Source: Candidatus Intestinimonas stercoravium (GTDB lineage: Bacteria > Bacillota > Clostridia > Oscillospirales > Oscillospiraceae). Taken from it: 32,647 nt of DNA. Each line of letters opens with the position of its first letter. Position 1 is the stretch's first letter. The translations under genes were made by a program, and so were the position numbers. This document shows positions 24,147 to 32,647 of the stretch, one piece after another. The stretch is taken from the NCBI GenBank assembly GCA_019117605.1, contig DWZK01000123.1, positions 1 to 32,647 of the forward strand, read 5' to 3'. The notes below the pieces were generated by a model. It was not told the origin of the DNA. It saw nothing but the letters and a program-made list of their open reading frames with translations, and did no database searches.

Positions 24147-26975
24147 ATGAGAAACCTCAAGCGGGCTCTCAGCCTGGGTCTGGCTTCCGTCATGGTCATC
24201 GGCATGATGGCGACCGGCGCCGGCGCTGTGAGCTATGACGATCTCACCGACCGCGATCAGATCGTCAACCAAGAGGCCGTCCAGATGCTCGTGGAAGTGG
24301 GCGTCATCGAGGGCAAGGACGACGGTACTTACGATCCCACCGGCATCGTCACCCGTGCCGAGATGGCCACCATCATCTGCCGCATCCTGAACGGCGGCAG
24401 CGATCCCAACCTGGGCACCACCACCGTCAACAGCTACACCGATACCGTGGGCCACTGGGCCTCCGGCTACATCGAGTACTGCACCCAGCTGGGCATCGTG
24501 GCTGGCGACGGCACCGGCCGTTTCAACCCCAGCGCCACTGTGACCGGCGCTGAGGCCGCCAAGATGCTGCTCGTGGCCCTGGGCTACAACGCCACCTATG
24601 AGAACATGGTGGGCGCCTCCTGGGCCGTTGCCACCAACGTGCTGGCCAACCAGAACGGCCTGTACGACGGCCTGAGCATCAACCCCTCCGAGGGCCTGAG
24701 CCGCGACAACACCGCCCAGATGGCTTACAACGCTCTGGACGCCCGGATGGTCACCTATGACTACGCCGTCGTTCCCAGCGGCGACAGCATCTCCGCCATC
24801 GCCAACGCTGAGCAGACCGACCGCACTCTCCTCGAGGACAAGTTCAACGCCGTGAAGGTCGAGGGCATCGTGGTGGCTAACGAGTATGCCACCCTGAGCT
24901 CCACTGCCGACGAGGGCTCCGCTCTCGATGAGGGCAAGACCCGCGTGGTCATCACCAACGGCGGGGCCGATGAGGACCAGAACGTCTACACCGGCACCAC
25001 CACCTTCAACGTCACCACTGGCCAGGAGGAGCTGGGCCGCTCCGTGATCCTGTATGTGGAGAACGCCAACAACGCCAACAACGCTGATGTGTTCGGCTCC
25101 GCCATCGAGTCCGGCGAGAACCTGGTCATCAAGGACACCTCCACCGACACCATCAAGGAAGTGGCCGACGGCAACGACCTGGACTTCGACGCCGACGCTC
25201 AGATCGCCTACAACTACGGCGGCGCCGAGGACCTCACCGATGTGAACGATGAGTTCCGGCGCGGCACCGAGAAGTACCTGATCGACAACGACGACGACGG
25301 CGACGTGGACTATGTGCTGGTGAACACCATGTACTTCGGCCAGGTCTCCCGTTACTCCACCCGCGATGACGGCTCCATCACCATCGACATCGGCAACGCC
25401 TGGAACGGCTCCGACCTGACCAGCAGCGACAGCGCCGACGTTGTGGGCTTCGACGATGTGGCCGAGGACGATCACGTCATGGCCGGCTGGATCGGCGGTA
25501 AGCTGTATGTCTCCCACGCCGAGTCCGTGACCGGTACTCTCGAGTCCCTGCGTGCCGGCGACCGCGTGACCGTGGACGGCACCACCTACGACATCTCCGA
25601 GGTCCCCGGCTACAGCGAGGGCGATGACTCCATCATCCCCGCCACCCAGCTGGGCCGCGACAACCTGGACAACGAGGCCACCTTCTACCTGGACGCCAAC
25701 GGCCTGGTCGTGGCTGCCGGTGACGTGGCCGAGAACGCCGGCAACTACGCCTATGTCTGGGCTGTGGATGAGGGCGGCAATCTGGATGATACCCGCGTGA
25801 AGGTCACCCTGCAGGACGGCACCACCGCCACCTATAACCTGGACAGCGACAGCGAGGATGGCGTGTTTACTGAGGACGCTTACAGCACCACTGTTGGCGA
25901 TGAGATCCGCGTGTTCGCCTACACTCTGGATGATGACACCATCACCCTGACCTATGCCCGCAACGGCAACGCCAGCATCGCCAGCACCGACTTCACCAAG
26001 GGTCGTGCGGACGTGGGCGACTTCACGGACAAGGCCAATGTCGAAGAGGCTGATCAGACTGACTACGCCTCCTCCAGCACCATCTTCTTCTATGTGGATC
26101 TGGATAAGGATGACGCGATCGATGATGTGGACGTGTACACCGGCTATTCCAACGCCCCCAGCGTAGACGGTGTGGCCGCTGAAGCCGCCTACAACGCCGC
26201 TGGCAATATGGCCGCTGTGGCTCTCACCGGTGGCACTCTGTCCACTCGCGACCTCTCTGACTTCCTGTATGTGACCGATATCGTGTCCGAGAGCAGCGAC
26301 TACACCACCGTGGAGGCTATCCTGGCCGGCACCAATGAAGTCGTTGAGATCAACGTGACCACCAGCATTGATGACCGCGATGTGGATAAGGTCTTCCTGT
26401 TCTCCGTGGACGATGAGGGCAACTACGAGCTGGAGGATGTTACTGGCGAAGACGAGTACCTGACTGGCGTCGAGGTGCTGAACATCACCGGCAATAACGT
26501 GGTTATCACCGATGCGGAAGCTTCCAACGATCGTGCTACTTATGAGTCCACTGACGAGACCATGTGGGTCGAGCAGGAGGACGGCCAGTACGACACCGTC
26601 TCTCTGGGCAGCCTGCCTGCCAACCGTGACCGCGCTACCGTGCACACCCTGCTGGTCAACAATGATGACGAGATCCTGGTAATCGTCACCAACGTGACCA
26701 CCACCGAGGAGCCCGAGGAGCCCGTCGTGACCGAGGGCATCGAGGTCGACCTGTCTGACCGTGCTCACGTCGCCGTGACTTGGACTGGTGAGGAAGAGCC
26801 CACTGAGGATGAGCTGTATGCCGCTGTTGTGGCCGCCATCGAGGACGCGGGCTACACCGTGGACAGCGTCGTCAACGAGGAGGGCCAGATCTATGTGATC
26901 ACCGCTACCCGCGGCACCCTGACCCGCACCTACACCGTGGACCTCGCCGACGCCACCCAGGCTGACGCTGAGTGA
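24147..26975 (+). CDS. S-layer homology (SLH) domain surface protein
   Basis: 942 residues. A signal peptide (MRNLKRALSLGLASVMVIGMMATGAGA) is followed by SLH repeats at about 28-82 (VGVIEGKDDGTYDPTGIVTRAEMATIICRIL), 92-150 (YTDTVGHWASGYIEYCTQLGIVAGDGTGRFNP) and a weaker third at about 150-195. They bind the pyruvylated secondary cell-wall polymer. The rest is a very acidic, Asp/Thr/Val-rich beta-type surface region, and the last ~75 residues form a small domain. AAGGAGG precedes the ATG. Codon use (many GCT, CGT, ACT) departs from the GC-rich neighbours, as expected of a very highly expressed gene; it may be the main S-layer protein. No clear promoter was found. Confidence 0.9.
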   Translation: MRNLKRALSLGLASVMVIGMMATGAGAVSYDDLTDRDQIVNQEAVQMLVEVGVIEGKDDGTYDPTGIVTRAEMATIICRILNGGSDPNLGTTTVNSYTDTVGHWASGYIEYCTQLGIVAGDGTGRFNPSATVTGAEAAKMLLVALGYNATYENMVGASWAVATNVLANQNGLYDGLSINPSEGLSRDNTAQMAYNALDARMVTYDYAVVPSGDSISAIANAEQTDRTLLEDKFNAVKVEGIVVANEYATLSSTADEGSALDEGKTRVVITNGGADEDQNVYTGTTTFNVTTGQEELGRSVILYVENANNANNADVFGSAIESGENLVIKDTSTDTIKEVADGNDLDFDADAQIAYNYGGAEDLTDVNDEFRRGTEKYLIDNDDDGDVDYVLVNTMYFGQVSRYSTRDDGSITIDIGNAWNGSDLTSSDSADVVGFDDVAEDDHVMAGWIGGKLYVSHAESVTGTLESLRAGDRVTVDGTTYDISEVPGYSEGDDSIIPATQLGRDNLDNEATFYLDANGLVVAAGDVAENAGNYAYVWAVDEGGNLDDTRVKVTLQDGTTATYNLDSDSEDGVFTEDAYSTTVGDEIRVFAYTLDDDTITLTYARNGNASIASTDFTKGRADVGDFTDKANVEEADQTDYASSSTIFFYVDLDKDDAIDDVDVYTGYSNAPSVDGVAAEAAYNAAGNMAAVALTGGTLSTRDLSDFLYVTDIVSESSDYTTVEAILAGTNEVVEINVTTSIDDRDVDKVFLFSVDDEGNYELEDVTGEDEYLTGVEVLNITGNNVVITDAEASNDRATYESTDETMWVEQEDGQYDTVSLGSLPANRDRATVHTLLVNNDDEILVIVTNVTTTEEPEEPVVTEGIEVDLSDRAHVAVTWTGEEEPTEDELYAAVVAAIEDAGYTVDSVVNEEGQIYVITATRGTLTRTYTVDLADATQADAE

Positions 26976-27032
26976 TCTCAGCGAGCGATACCTGGTAGGT
27001 AAAGCGAACGATACGGGAACTGCCTAGCAGTC

Positions 27033-27062
27033 CACCCCCGGGCTCCGGCCCGGGGGTGCCTT
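27033..27062 (+). terminator. Terminator of the SLH gene
   Basis: CACCCCCGGG / CCCGGGGGTG stem followed by CCTTTA. Confidence 0.7.
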
Positions 27063-27083
27063 TATGTCCGCGCAAAAATGGGA

Positions 27084-27131
27084 GAAGCGGGAGGCCCCCG
27101 GATCCGTATGGATCCGGGGGCCTCCCGCTTC
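27084..27131. terminator. Long perfect hairpin between convergent genes
   Basis: 22-bp perfect stem with GTAT loop (arms GAAGCGGGAGGCCCCCGGAT... and its complement). It lies between the SLH gene (plus) and the phage-like gene (minus). Confidence 0.75.
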
Positions 27132-27155
27132 CTCCCCTGTCTCTCCTCTTCCTGT

Positions 27156-28133
27156 TCAGCGGAGCATGACCCCGTAGTCATAGACCCGCATCTCCGTCTC
27201 TCCGCTCTCCAGCGCGCCGGTGAGCACCACCTGCCACTCCCCCCCGGCGATGTCTCCCTCCAGGGAGAAGGCCGTCTCGGTGCAGGGAGCGCCCTCCAGG
27301 GGCTCGGTGGTATCGCGCGTCTCCCCCCGGGTGAAAGGGACCGCCGTGCCCCCCTTCTTCAGGGACAGGCCCACCGTGCCCCCCTGGTGCCGCACCCAGG
27401 CGGAGGCCCCGGCGCAGGCGGGGAGGGCCGCGGCCGCGGCGGTCATGGAGCCGCTCTCCGCCGCCGCGCTCTGGACGCGCAGGGTCCCGCAGAGGGTGTC
27501 GTCCTCCCCCTTCCGCAGCCGGAGGCCGGAGGTCCGGCACTCCATGCGGAGGACGCACACGTCCCCCGCGCACACCTCCACCGGCTGGGCGAGGGTCAGG
27601 GTCCGCTCCTCTTTGGCCGCCTCGGGCGGCGGCGCAGGGCGGGTGGTCCCGGCGGCCCGCTCTTCCCCGTTCACCGTCAGGGCGTAGTCGATCTCCCCCA
27701 GGCCGGAGAGGGCGATCTCCGCGTACAGGAGATACTGGAAGCCGGTGATCCGCCCGCTGCCCGTCATGGTCATCTTCGGGGTGCTCAGCGCCTCGGAGGA
27801 GCCCATGTTCTCCGGCAGGACCACGTCCCCCTGGGCCTGGACGCTGAGGACCAGGCACTTCGCCCCGGGGAGGAAGCCGCTGCGGGCGGCGACCCCCTCC
27901 ATGTCCTGGAAGCCGTCAAAGAGCAGGGCCCGCTTGAAGCCCGTGTCCTTCCCCTCATACTCCCGCTGGAGCAGCAGATTGCACAGGTGATAGTCCGCCC
28001 GCTCCCCCCGGCGGGCGTTCTCGTGGAGCGCCTCGTCCACCCGGGCGTTGTCCTGGTTGAACTCCGCCCGGAGGAAATCGTCCTCCGCCGCCCACTGGCA
28101 GAGGCCGTAGTGCTGGGTATATGCGTTTGCCAT
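27156..28133 (-). CDS. Hypothetical protein with phage-structural-like N-terminus
   Basis: 325 residues from ATG 28133; the other ATG at 28139 touches the AGGAGGG ribosome binding site, so the second is preferred. The opening YTQHYGLCQWAAEDDFLRAEFNQDNARVDEAL resembles the N-terminal motif of many Firmicute phage baseplate/tail and similar proteins ('NY.L.QW...D..LR.DFN.DN.KID.AL'). The rest is a Gly/Thr-rich beta-type region with several Cys residues and no family I know. It stands alone with no other phage gene around, divergent from sigI. Possible roles: a domesticated phage structural protein or a secreted/surface factor lacking a signal peptide. A TATAAT at 28220-28225 (minus strand) may be its -10. 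Confidence 0.6.
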   Translation of the reverse strand: MANAYTQHYGLCQWAAEDDFLRAEFNQDNARVDEALHENARRGERADYHLCNLLLQREYEGKDTGFKRALLFDGFQDMEGVAARSGFLPGAKCLVLSVQAQGDVVLPENMGSSEALSTPKMTMTGSGRITGFQYLLYAEIALSGLGEIDYALTVNGEERAAGTTRPAPPPEAAKEERTLTLAQPVEVCAGDVCVLRMECRTSGLRLRKGEDDTLCGTLRVQSAAAESGSMTAAAAALPACAGASAWVRHQGGTVGLSLKKGGTAVPFTRGETRDTTEPLEGAPCTETAFSLEGDIAGGEWQVVLTGALESGETEMRVYDYGVMLR

Positions 28134-28384
28134 CGTCATCCCTCCTCGCCCCTCCCCGCCGGAGGGGCTTTTGTTGTACGTTTTTCGGCCCCCTCCCCAT
28201 ATTTCCGGCTGAAAGTCCCATTATACGGCCTGCGGCAGGACAGGATCCGCCCTCCGGCTGGGCGCTGAGGGCCCCTTACAAAGGTTTTACAAAAACTTGA
28301 CACACAGCCCGGGATTCGCCGGCAGAGGCTCTGGTAAAATGCAAGGACCAGAAGTTTTCGCCCTCTAAAAAAGATCGGAGGACG

Positions 28385-28416
28385 ACCCCGGTATCCCGGC
28401 GGCGGCTCCGTATCCT
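28385..28416 (+). promoter_or_regulatory. Predicted SigI-type promoter of sigI-rsgI
   Basis: ACCCCGGT (28385-28392), 15 bp, CCGTATCCT (28408-28416). The identical pair of boxes with identical spacing precedes the lipoprotein gene at 30321-30352. The layout (C-rich -35, CGTA-like -10) is unlike the sigma-A promoters of the window and fits an autoregulated alternative sigma factor. Confidence 0.75.
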
Positions 28417-28446
28417 GTCATCATGGAGGGAGATGGAGGGATAGGC

Positions 28447-29181
28447 ATGGTGCGGACCGAGCATAGCATCGTGGAGCAGGTGTACGAGGCCAAGGGGGAC
28501 CCCGCGGCGGCGGACGCGCTCATCGAGCAGTACATGGCTTTCATCCGCAGCGAGACCGTGAAATTCATCCACACCGCCCCGGAGAACGGCCGCGAGGACG
28601 AGCTGAGCATCGCCATGCTGGCCTTTTACGAGGCGGTCCTGGGCTATGAGCGGGGGCGGGGCGCCTTCCTGCCCTATGCCGCCCGGGCGATCCGGAACCG
28701 GCTCATCGACTACCACCGTGTAGAGAAGCGCCACGGGGATACGGTGTCCCTCTACGCCCCGCTGGGGGCGGAAGAGGACGGCTCCCTGCTGGAGGTCCTG
28801 CCGGACGGGCGGGACCACCTGGAGGAGCGGCAGCTCCAGGAGGCCAGCCGCCGGGAGATCCAGGAGTTCGGAGAAAAGCTGGCCGCTCTGGGCATCTCCC
28901 TCTCCGACGTGGCGGACGACTGCCCCCGGCAGGAGCGGACCCTGGACGCCTGCCTCCGGGTGCTGGACTGCGCCCGGGCCCGCCCCGCCCTGCTGGAGCG
29001 GACGGCGGACACGGGCCGCCTGCCCATGCGGGAGCTGGCCCAGGCCTCCGGTGTGGACAAAAAGACGATGGAGCGCCACCGGAGATACCTGGTGGCCATC
29101 CTGGTCGCTTTCACGAACGGCTACGACGTGATACGGGGCCACCTGTGCCGGATCGGGCCCGGGAAGGGAGGAACGCGGTGA
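28447..29181 (+). CDS. sigI: RNA polymerase sigma factor SigI
   Basis: 244 residues from ATG 28447 (GGAGGG 28434-28439); ATG 28423 lacks a ribosome binding site. Region 2 is clear: ALIEQYMAFIRSETVKFIHTAPENGREDELSIAMLAFYEAVLGYERGRGAFLPYAARAIRNRLIDYHR. The C-terminal part (MRELAQASGVDKKTMERHRRYLVAILVAFTNGYDVIRGHL) is the SigI-specific DNA-binding end with its conserved 'ERHR+YL+A....TN.Y..IRGHL'. SigI is a small sigma-70-like factor held inactive by the membrane protein RsgI and released by extracellular cues: heat or envelope stress in Bacillus, polysaccharides in Ruminiclostridium. Its stop overlaps the rsgI start by one base. Confidence 0.95.
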   Translation: MVRTEHSIVEQVYEAKGDPAAADALIEQYMAFIRSETVKFIHTAPENGREDELSIAMLAFYEAVLGYERGRGAFLPYAARAIRNRLIDYHRVEKRHGDTVSLYAPLGAEEDGSLLEVLPDGRDHLEERQLQEASRREIQEFGEKLAALGISLSDVADDCPRQERTLDACLRVLDCARARPALLERTADTGRLPMRELAQASGVDKKTMERHRRYLVAILVAFTNGYDVIRGHLCRIGPGKGGTR

Positions 29182-30194
29182 TGAGCTATCTGGTCATGGA
29201 GGTCCATCCGGCCTATGCCGTGGTGTTGGACCAGGAGGGACGTTTCCTCAAGGCGGCGAACCTCCACTATCAGGTGGGAGAGCGGGTGGAGCAGATCGTG
29301 CCCCTCCGGGAGACCCAGGGGCGGGCCGGACGCTCCCCACTGATCCGGCCGCTGATGGGGCTGTGCGGTCTGGCCGCCTGCTTCTGCGCCGTGTTCTTCG
29401 GCTATTACCAGCCCAATTTCTCCGTCTACGGTACGCTGCGCATCCAGATAAACCCGGACGTGGAGATGACCGTCAGCCGCACGGACCGGGTGCTGGGTCT
29501 GGTGGGCCTCAACCCCGACGGGGCGGATCTGATCGAGGGCTACGACTACCGGGGCAAGGTCCGGGAGGAGGCCACCGGCGAGCTGGTAGAGCGGGCCATC
29601 GACATGGGGTACCTGTCCGACGGGGACACCGTCTCCATCACCGTGAGCAGCCGGGACGCCGCCTGGCAGGCCCGTGAGGAAGAGGCCGTGCAGGCCCAGC
29701 TGGAGGACCGGTACGGCGAGACCATCGTCATCCGCCTGGGCGGCGAGGAGGAGAGCGCTCCGCCCCCCTCCTCCACCGTGCAGCCCCCCGCCCAGGAGGC
29801 GTCCGTCCCCACCTATGAGGCAGTCGTGACGATCCCGCCCCCGCCGCCATCCTCTCCGAGCCCCACAGTCATTGTCACGCCGTCCGTCCCACCCGCCTCC
29901 CAGCCGCCCCGGGAGCCCTCGCCCGACCCTGTCTGGAGCGGAGACAGCGATGACCTTGACGACCTCCCGCCCGCGGAGAGCTGGGGCCATGTCCCCGCCG
30001 CAGAGGCCGGGGAGGAGGACGACGATCGGGAGGAGGGCGCGCCGGAGGATATCCTGGAGGATATCCCGGAGGACAGCGGCTGGGACGATGACAGCGATGA
30101 TAACGATGATGACGGCAATGGCGATGATGATGACGACGGCGATGACGATGCCGGCGGCGGTGACGATGACGATGACGATGACGATGATGACTGA
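29181..30194 (+). CDS. rsgI: Anti-sigma-I factor RsgI with Asp-rich tail
   Basis: 337 residues. The cytoplasmic RsgI_N domain (1-45: VMEVHPAYAVVLDQEGRFLKA, YQVGERV) binds SigI. One membrane helix spans about 56-76. The extracellular RsgI domain (about 83-155) begins GTLRIQINPDVEMTVSR, and Asn91-Pro92 is the site at which RsgI proteins are known to cleave themselves. A Pro/Ser linker (about 195-255) follows, then an extreme acidic tail of about 80 residues ending in ten Asp. Known RsgI proteins often end in carbohydrate-binding or enzyme modules; here the sensor end is a polyanion instead. Cation or polycation sensing is an inference. GGGAGG precedes ATG 29181. Confidence 0.9.
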   Translation: MSYLVMEVHPAYAVVLDQEGRFLKAANLHYQVGERVEQIVPLRETQGRAGRSPLIRPLMGLCGLAACFCAVFFGYYQPNFSVYGTLRIQINPDVEMTVSRTDRVLGLVGLNPDGADLIEGYDYRGKVREEATGELVERAIDMGYLSDGDTVSITVSSRDAAWQAREEEAVQAQLEDRYGETIVIRLGGEEESAPPPSSTVQPPAQEASVPTYEAVVTIPPPPPSSPSPTVIVTPSVPPASQPPREPSPDPVWSGDSDDLDDLPPAESWGHVPAAEAGEEDDDREEGAPEDILEDIPEDSGWDDDSDDNDDDGNGDDDDDGDDDAGGGDDDDDDDDDD

Positions 30195-30320
30195 GCGGGG
30201 ATGAGGCCCCTCCCAGGGGCCGGCCCCACGGGAGCGCCCCGGCCGGTCCACGGCCCCGTGAAAGCGCGCGGGGCCCGCGGCGAGGCGCAGCGGATCTTTT
30301 TCAAAAAATTTTTTGCAGCG

Positions 30321-30352
30321 ACCCCGGTCTTTCACCCGCTCCCCCGTATCCT
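30321..30352 (+). promoter_or_regulatory. Predicted SigI-type promoter of the RsgI-like lipoprotein gene
   Basis: ACCCCGGT (30321-30328), 15 bp, CCGTATCCT (30344-30352), ATG 44 bp further on. Box sequences and spacing equal those upstream of sigI (28385-28416). The spacer sequences differ, so only the boxes are conserved. Confidence 0.75.
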
Positions 30353-30395
30353 ATAGACATGAGCTCAAAAAAGAAACGACGAGGAGATGGATCAT

Positions 30396-31553
30396 ATGAA
30401 AAATACTACCGTGAAGCTGTTTGCCCTGACCCTGACCGCCGGTCTGGCCCTGACCGCCCTCACCGCCTGCAGCGGCGCCGGCGGGAGCGCCGCTCTCCCC
30501 TCCGCCACCCCGGACACCGCCCCCAGCCAGGAGAGCGCGCGGGTCGGTACGGTGCTCCTGAGCGTCAATCCGGAGATCGAGATGGACTATGACGCCGCCG
30601 GCAACGTCGTGGCCCTCAGGGGCCTCAACGATGACGGACGGGCGGTCCTGGCCTCCTACAGCGGCTATGAGGGACGCCCCTGCACGGCCGTGGTGGGGGA
30701 ACTGGTGAGCGAGATCGACGATGACGGCTATTTCGACGACACCATCGACGGCCATGAGAAGAACATCGTGCTGAAGCTGGAGCGGGGCTCCAAATACCCC
30801 GACGACGCCTTCTTCGAGGAGCTGGCCGAAGCCGTCCGGACGAAGGTGGAGACCGACCAGATCGGCTCCCGCACCGTGGCCCTGGACGACGACGATCTGG
30901 ACGATATGTACGGGGACAAAGGCTACATCAACGCCGCGGCGGCCCAGGACATCCTCTCCGCCCAGATGGGCCGGGACGACATCCAGTTCGTGGAGAAGGA
31001 CTACGACCTGGATGACGGCGACTACGAAGTAGAGTTCATCATGGACGGCGTGGAGTATGAGTACGAGGTGGACGCTGTCACCGGCAAGGTCACCGAGATG
31101 GAGGTCGAGCAGGAGAGCGCTCCCGCCGTCCCTGCGGGCGCCGCTACCTCCGTCCCTCCCGCCGTCTATACCGGCGATGATGACCGATATGACGACGACT
31201 GGGATGACCGGTACGATGACGATCTCGACGACGACTGGTACGGGGATCCCACCGGCTCCGATGACTGGAACGACGATGATGACGGCGACGACCGGTACGA
31301 TGACGACTGGGATGACCGGTACGATGACGATCTTGATGATGACTGGTACGGGGATCCCACCGGTTCTGATGACTGGAACGATGATGATGACGGCGACGAT
31401 CGGTACGATGACGACTGGGATGACCAGTATGATGACGATCTCGATGACGACTGGTATGGTGACCCCACCGGTTCCGATGACTGGGACGATGATGATGACG
31501 GCGATGATCGGTATGATGATGACTGGGACGACGATGACGGCTGGGATGATTGA
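30396..31553 (+). CDS. Lipoprotein with RsgI-like domain, PepSY-like domain and Asp-rich repeats
   Basis: 385 residues from ATG 30396 (GAGGAG 9 bp upstream; ATG 30387 touches the binding site). The lipobox is LTAC (Cys25). Residues about 50-155 match the extracellular RsgI domain encoded just upstream: GTVLLSVNPEIEMDY beside GTLRIQINPDVEMTV, then ALRGLNDDG beside GLVGLNPDG, and a shared GELV. The NP pair (Asn58-Pro59) used for RsgI self-cleavage is kept. Residues about 176-240 look like a PepSY domain (AAQDILSAQ...YEVEFIMDGVEYEYEVDAVTGKV). The end is three 36-residue Asp-rich repeats plus a partial fourth. There is no anti-sigma domain, so it is an outside-only RsgI paralogue, likely in the SigI regulon. 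Confidence 0.8.
   Translation: MKNTTVKLFALTLTAGLALTALTACSGAGGSAALPSATPDTAPSQESARVGTVLLSVNPEIEMDYDAAGNVVALRGLNDDGRAVLASYSGYEGRPCTAVVGELVSEIDDDGYFDDTIDGHEKNIVLKLERGSKYPDDAFFEELAEAVRTKVETDQIGSRTVALDDDDLDDMYGDKGYINAAAAQDILSAQMGRDDIQFVEKDYDLDDGDYEVEFIMDGVEYEYEVDAVTGKVTEMEVEQESAPAVPAGAATSVPPAVYTGDDDRYDDDWDDRYDDDLDDDWYGDPTGSDDWNDDDDGDDRYDDDWDDRYDDDLDDDWYGDPTGSDDWNDDDDGDDRYDDDWDDQYDDDLDDDWYGDPTGSDDWDDDDDGDDRYDDDWDDDDGWDD
31179..31550 (+). repeat. 108-bp tandem repeat encoding the Asp-rich units
   Basis: Units start at 31179, 31287, 31395 and (partial) 31503, period exactly 108 bp. Each codes for 36 residues beginning DDRYDDDWDD and containing YGDPTGSDDW. Differences between copies are mostly synonymous GAT/GAC changes, which shows selection on the protein sequence. 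Confidence 0.95.
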
Positions 31554-31636
31554 CAGGAGGTCAGGGCGCACAGAGATGCTCCTGCGGCTCCGGCGCCGAA
31601 ATATCGAGGGTGGAGCGGGCTAACAGCACGCGAGAC

Positions 31637-31676
31637 CCAAAAAGAAAGACACGCTGAGGCGTGTCTTTCTTTTTGG
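31637..31676 (+). terminator. Terminator of the lipoprotein gene, first of three related hairpins
   Basis: 18-bp stem CCAAAAAGAAAGACACGC / complement, loop TGAG, with the T-rich 3' arm TTTCTTTTT. Related hairpins recur at 31858-31899 and 32090-32131. Confidence 0.8.
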
Positions 31677-32131
31677 AAGGGGCAGATAAGATCGATGTTT
31701 CAAGCCGACAGGACCGTTGCCACGGCCCTTCTGGGCCGCGGCGCTTTTGCGGCGTACAAGCGTTTTGGCCGAAGGCCAAAACCTTGGCGCAGGGGCAATT
31801 CACTTGCCCCGAGCATTTGAAATCAACTGGGTGGAGCCGCCCTTTGGGCGGCGGGACCCAAAAAAGAAGGACATCCAATAGGATGTCCTTCTTTTTTGGA
31901 AGGGACGGTTAAAATCGATATTTTCATCTTTGAGACCGTTAAAAGAAACACTGCCCAACGGCCCTTCTGGGCCGCGCGCCGAGTGGCGCGTAAATTCCCG
32001 GCCTGCGGCCGGGAATTGCGCAGGGGCGGCTCTGCCGACCCCGAGCATTTAAATGCCGAAGGGTGGAGCCGCCCTTCAGGCGGCGGAACCCAAAAAGAAA
32101 GACACGCTTTTCAGCGTGTCTTTCTTTTTGG
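31677..32131. repeat. Two diverged ~225-bp units of a structured intergenic repeat
   Basis: Unit A (31677-31899) and unit B (31900-32131) align over their length. Shared blocks are ACGGCCCTTCTGGGCCGCG, GCGCAGGGGC, CCCCGAGCATTT and GGTGGAGCCGCCCTT; each unit ends with a CCAAAAA...TTTTTGG hairpin. Between the blocks, hairpins keep their place but not their sequence: GTTTTGGCC-GAA-GGCCAAAAC in A against AATTCCCGGCC-TGC-GGCCGGGAATT in B, and GGGGCAA/TTGCCCC in A against CGGC/GCCG in B. No credible ORF lies here. It may be a structured RNA or a mobile intergenic repeat. Confidence 0.75.
32092..32129 (-). terminator. Intrinsic terminator of tmRNA
   Basis: 17-bp stem (AAAAAGAAAGACACGCT / complement) with a 4-nt loop, starting directly at the 3' CCA of tmRNA on the minus strand. 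It is also the closing hairpin of repeat unit B. Confidence 0.8.
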
Positions 32132-32484
32132 TGGAGGCGGGGGGAGTCGAACCCCCGTCCGAAAACGTTTTGACGGGAACTTCTCCGGGCGCAGACGGTT
32201 TATTGAGATTCCCTTCCCAGAGCGCGAGCCGTCACGCTCTAAGGGTCGGTAGCTTCATGGTTCATGGTGCGCTCAAAGCTTTGCGCACGCACGGTCCCCA
32301 CTAAAACGACGCCTCATACCGGCTCGTGGGCCTTCCGGCTGAGACGGCCGCGGGCTAATCAGGCCGCGACGAGTTCGTAATCGTTGTTGTTCTTTAATTT
32401 ATAAAGAATGCCCATTTTAAGGATGCTGGGCGCATCCGCCCGCTATTCCCGCCTCCGCGTCCCCGTCGAAACCGGTACGCCCCC
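32129..32484 (-). ncRNA. ssrA: Transfer-messenger RNA (tmRNA)
   Basis: Read on the minus strand, the RNA opens GGGGGCGUACCGGUUUCGACGGGGA and closes GGUUCGACUCCC...CGCCUCCACCA; the ends pair as a seven-base acceptor stem (one G-U) with an encoded CCA. The T-arm GUUCGAC is present. The tag frame at 32359-32394 reads KNNNDYELVAA followed by UGA, a normal degradation tag; the exact resume codon before it is not certain. Length about 356 nt, usual for bacterial tmRNA. It frees stalled ribosomes and tags the truncated product for proteolysis with SmpB. I see no clear promoter upstream. Confidence 0.96.
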
Positions 32485-32647
32485 CTATCGTCGCCGCAAA
32501 GTCCATTTTGCTCCGGACGCCCTGGCGGGCATCCGCCGCTCCATTCCCTTGCGGCTCCTCTTCCTCGCGGACCCGCTGGCGCTGGGCTCCGCTCGGACAG
32601 ACTGGGGTCTTTCCGCAAAGTCCATTTTGCTCCGGACGCCCTGGCGG

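Overview
The window is about 32.6 kb of GC-rich DNA from a Gram-positive, low-redundancy chromosome. Strong AGGAGG-type ribosome binding sites, an S-layer-homology protein, a SigI/RsgI pair, LCP, VanW and DUF975 proteins and a tmRNA tag ending in YELVAA all point to a gut Oscillospiraceae (Flavonifractor/Lawsonibacter/Oscillibacter-like). The assignment to genus is inference. No phage or transposon module dominates; this is ordinary chromosome with several local regulons.

Layout. 1-2354: 3' end of a VanW-type protein, a DUF975 membrane protein and a DUF2461 protein. 2407-7145: an LCP (LytR-type) enzyme diverging from an NhaC-family antiporter, then a histidine kinase/OmpR-type regulator pair. 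7146-7509: a gene-free block of stacked palindromes. 7510-11885 (minus): an operon-like run of DUF2975 membrane protein, small XRE regulator, small lipoprotein and a giant PHP-zinc ribbon-UvrD helicase. 11965-13624 (minus): a Sir2 deacetylase and an unknown membrane protein. 13826-15779: ApbE, NusG-domain-II and Gx-transporter genes, a set reminiscent of flavin/quinone extracellular electron transfer loci. 15921-17719: a NodB-like lipoprotein and a GNAT acetyltransferase.

17829-23825 is a probable sigma-54 island. An M20 metallohydrolase and a second NhaC antiporter form one unit, a DUF1275 protein another, and both have near-identical -24/-12 promoters. Next to them, divergent, is a sigma-54 enhancer-binding protein with an unusual winged-helix-like C-terminus. 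24147-26975 encodes a 942-residue acidic S-layer-homology protein.

28385-31553 is the most interesting part. A SigI sigma factor and its membrane anti-sigma factor RsgI are followed by a lipoprotein that carries a second copy of the RsgI extracellular domain, a PepSY-like domain and 36-residue Asp-rich repeats. The sigI operon and the lipoprotein gene are preceded by the same two-part promoter (ACCCCGGT-N15-CCGTATCCT), so they very likely form one autoregulated regulon.

31637-32647 holds a non-coding repeat array whose two units keep the same hairpins with different base pairs, then tmRNA (ssrA, minus strand) and a 35-nt direct repeat at the edge. Most other long open frames are GC-driven shadows of these genes.
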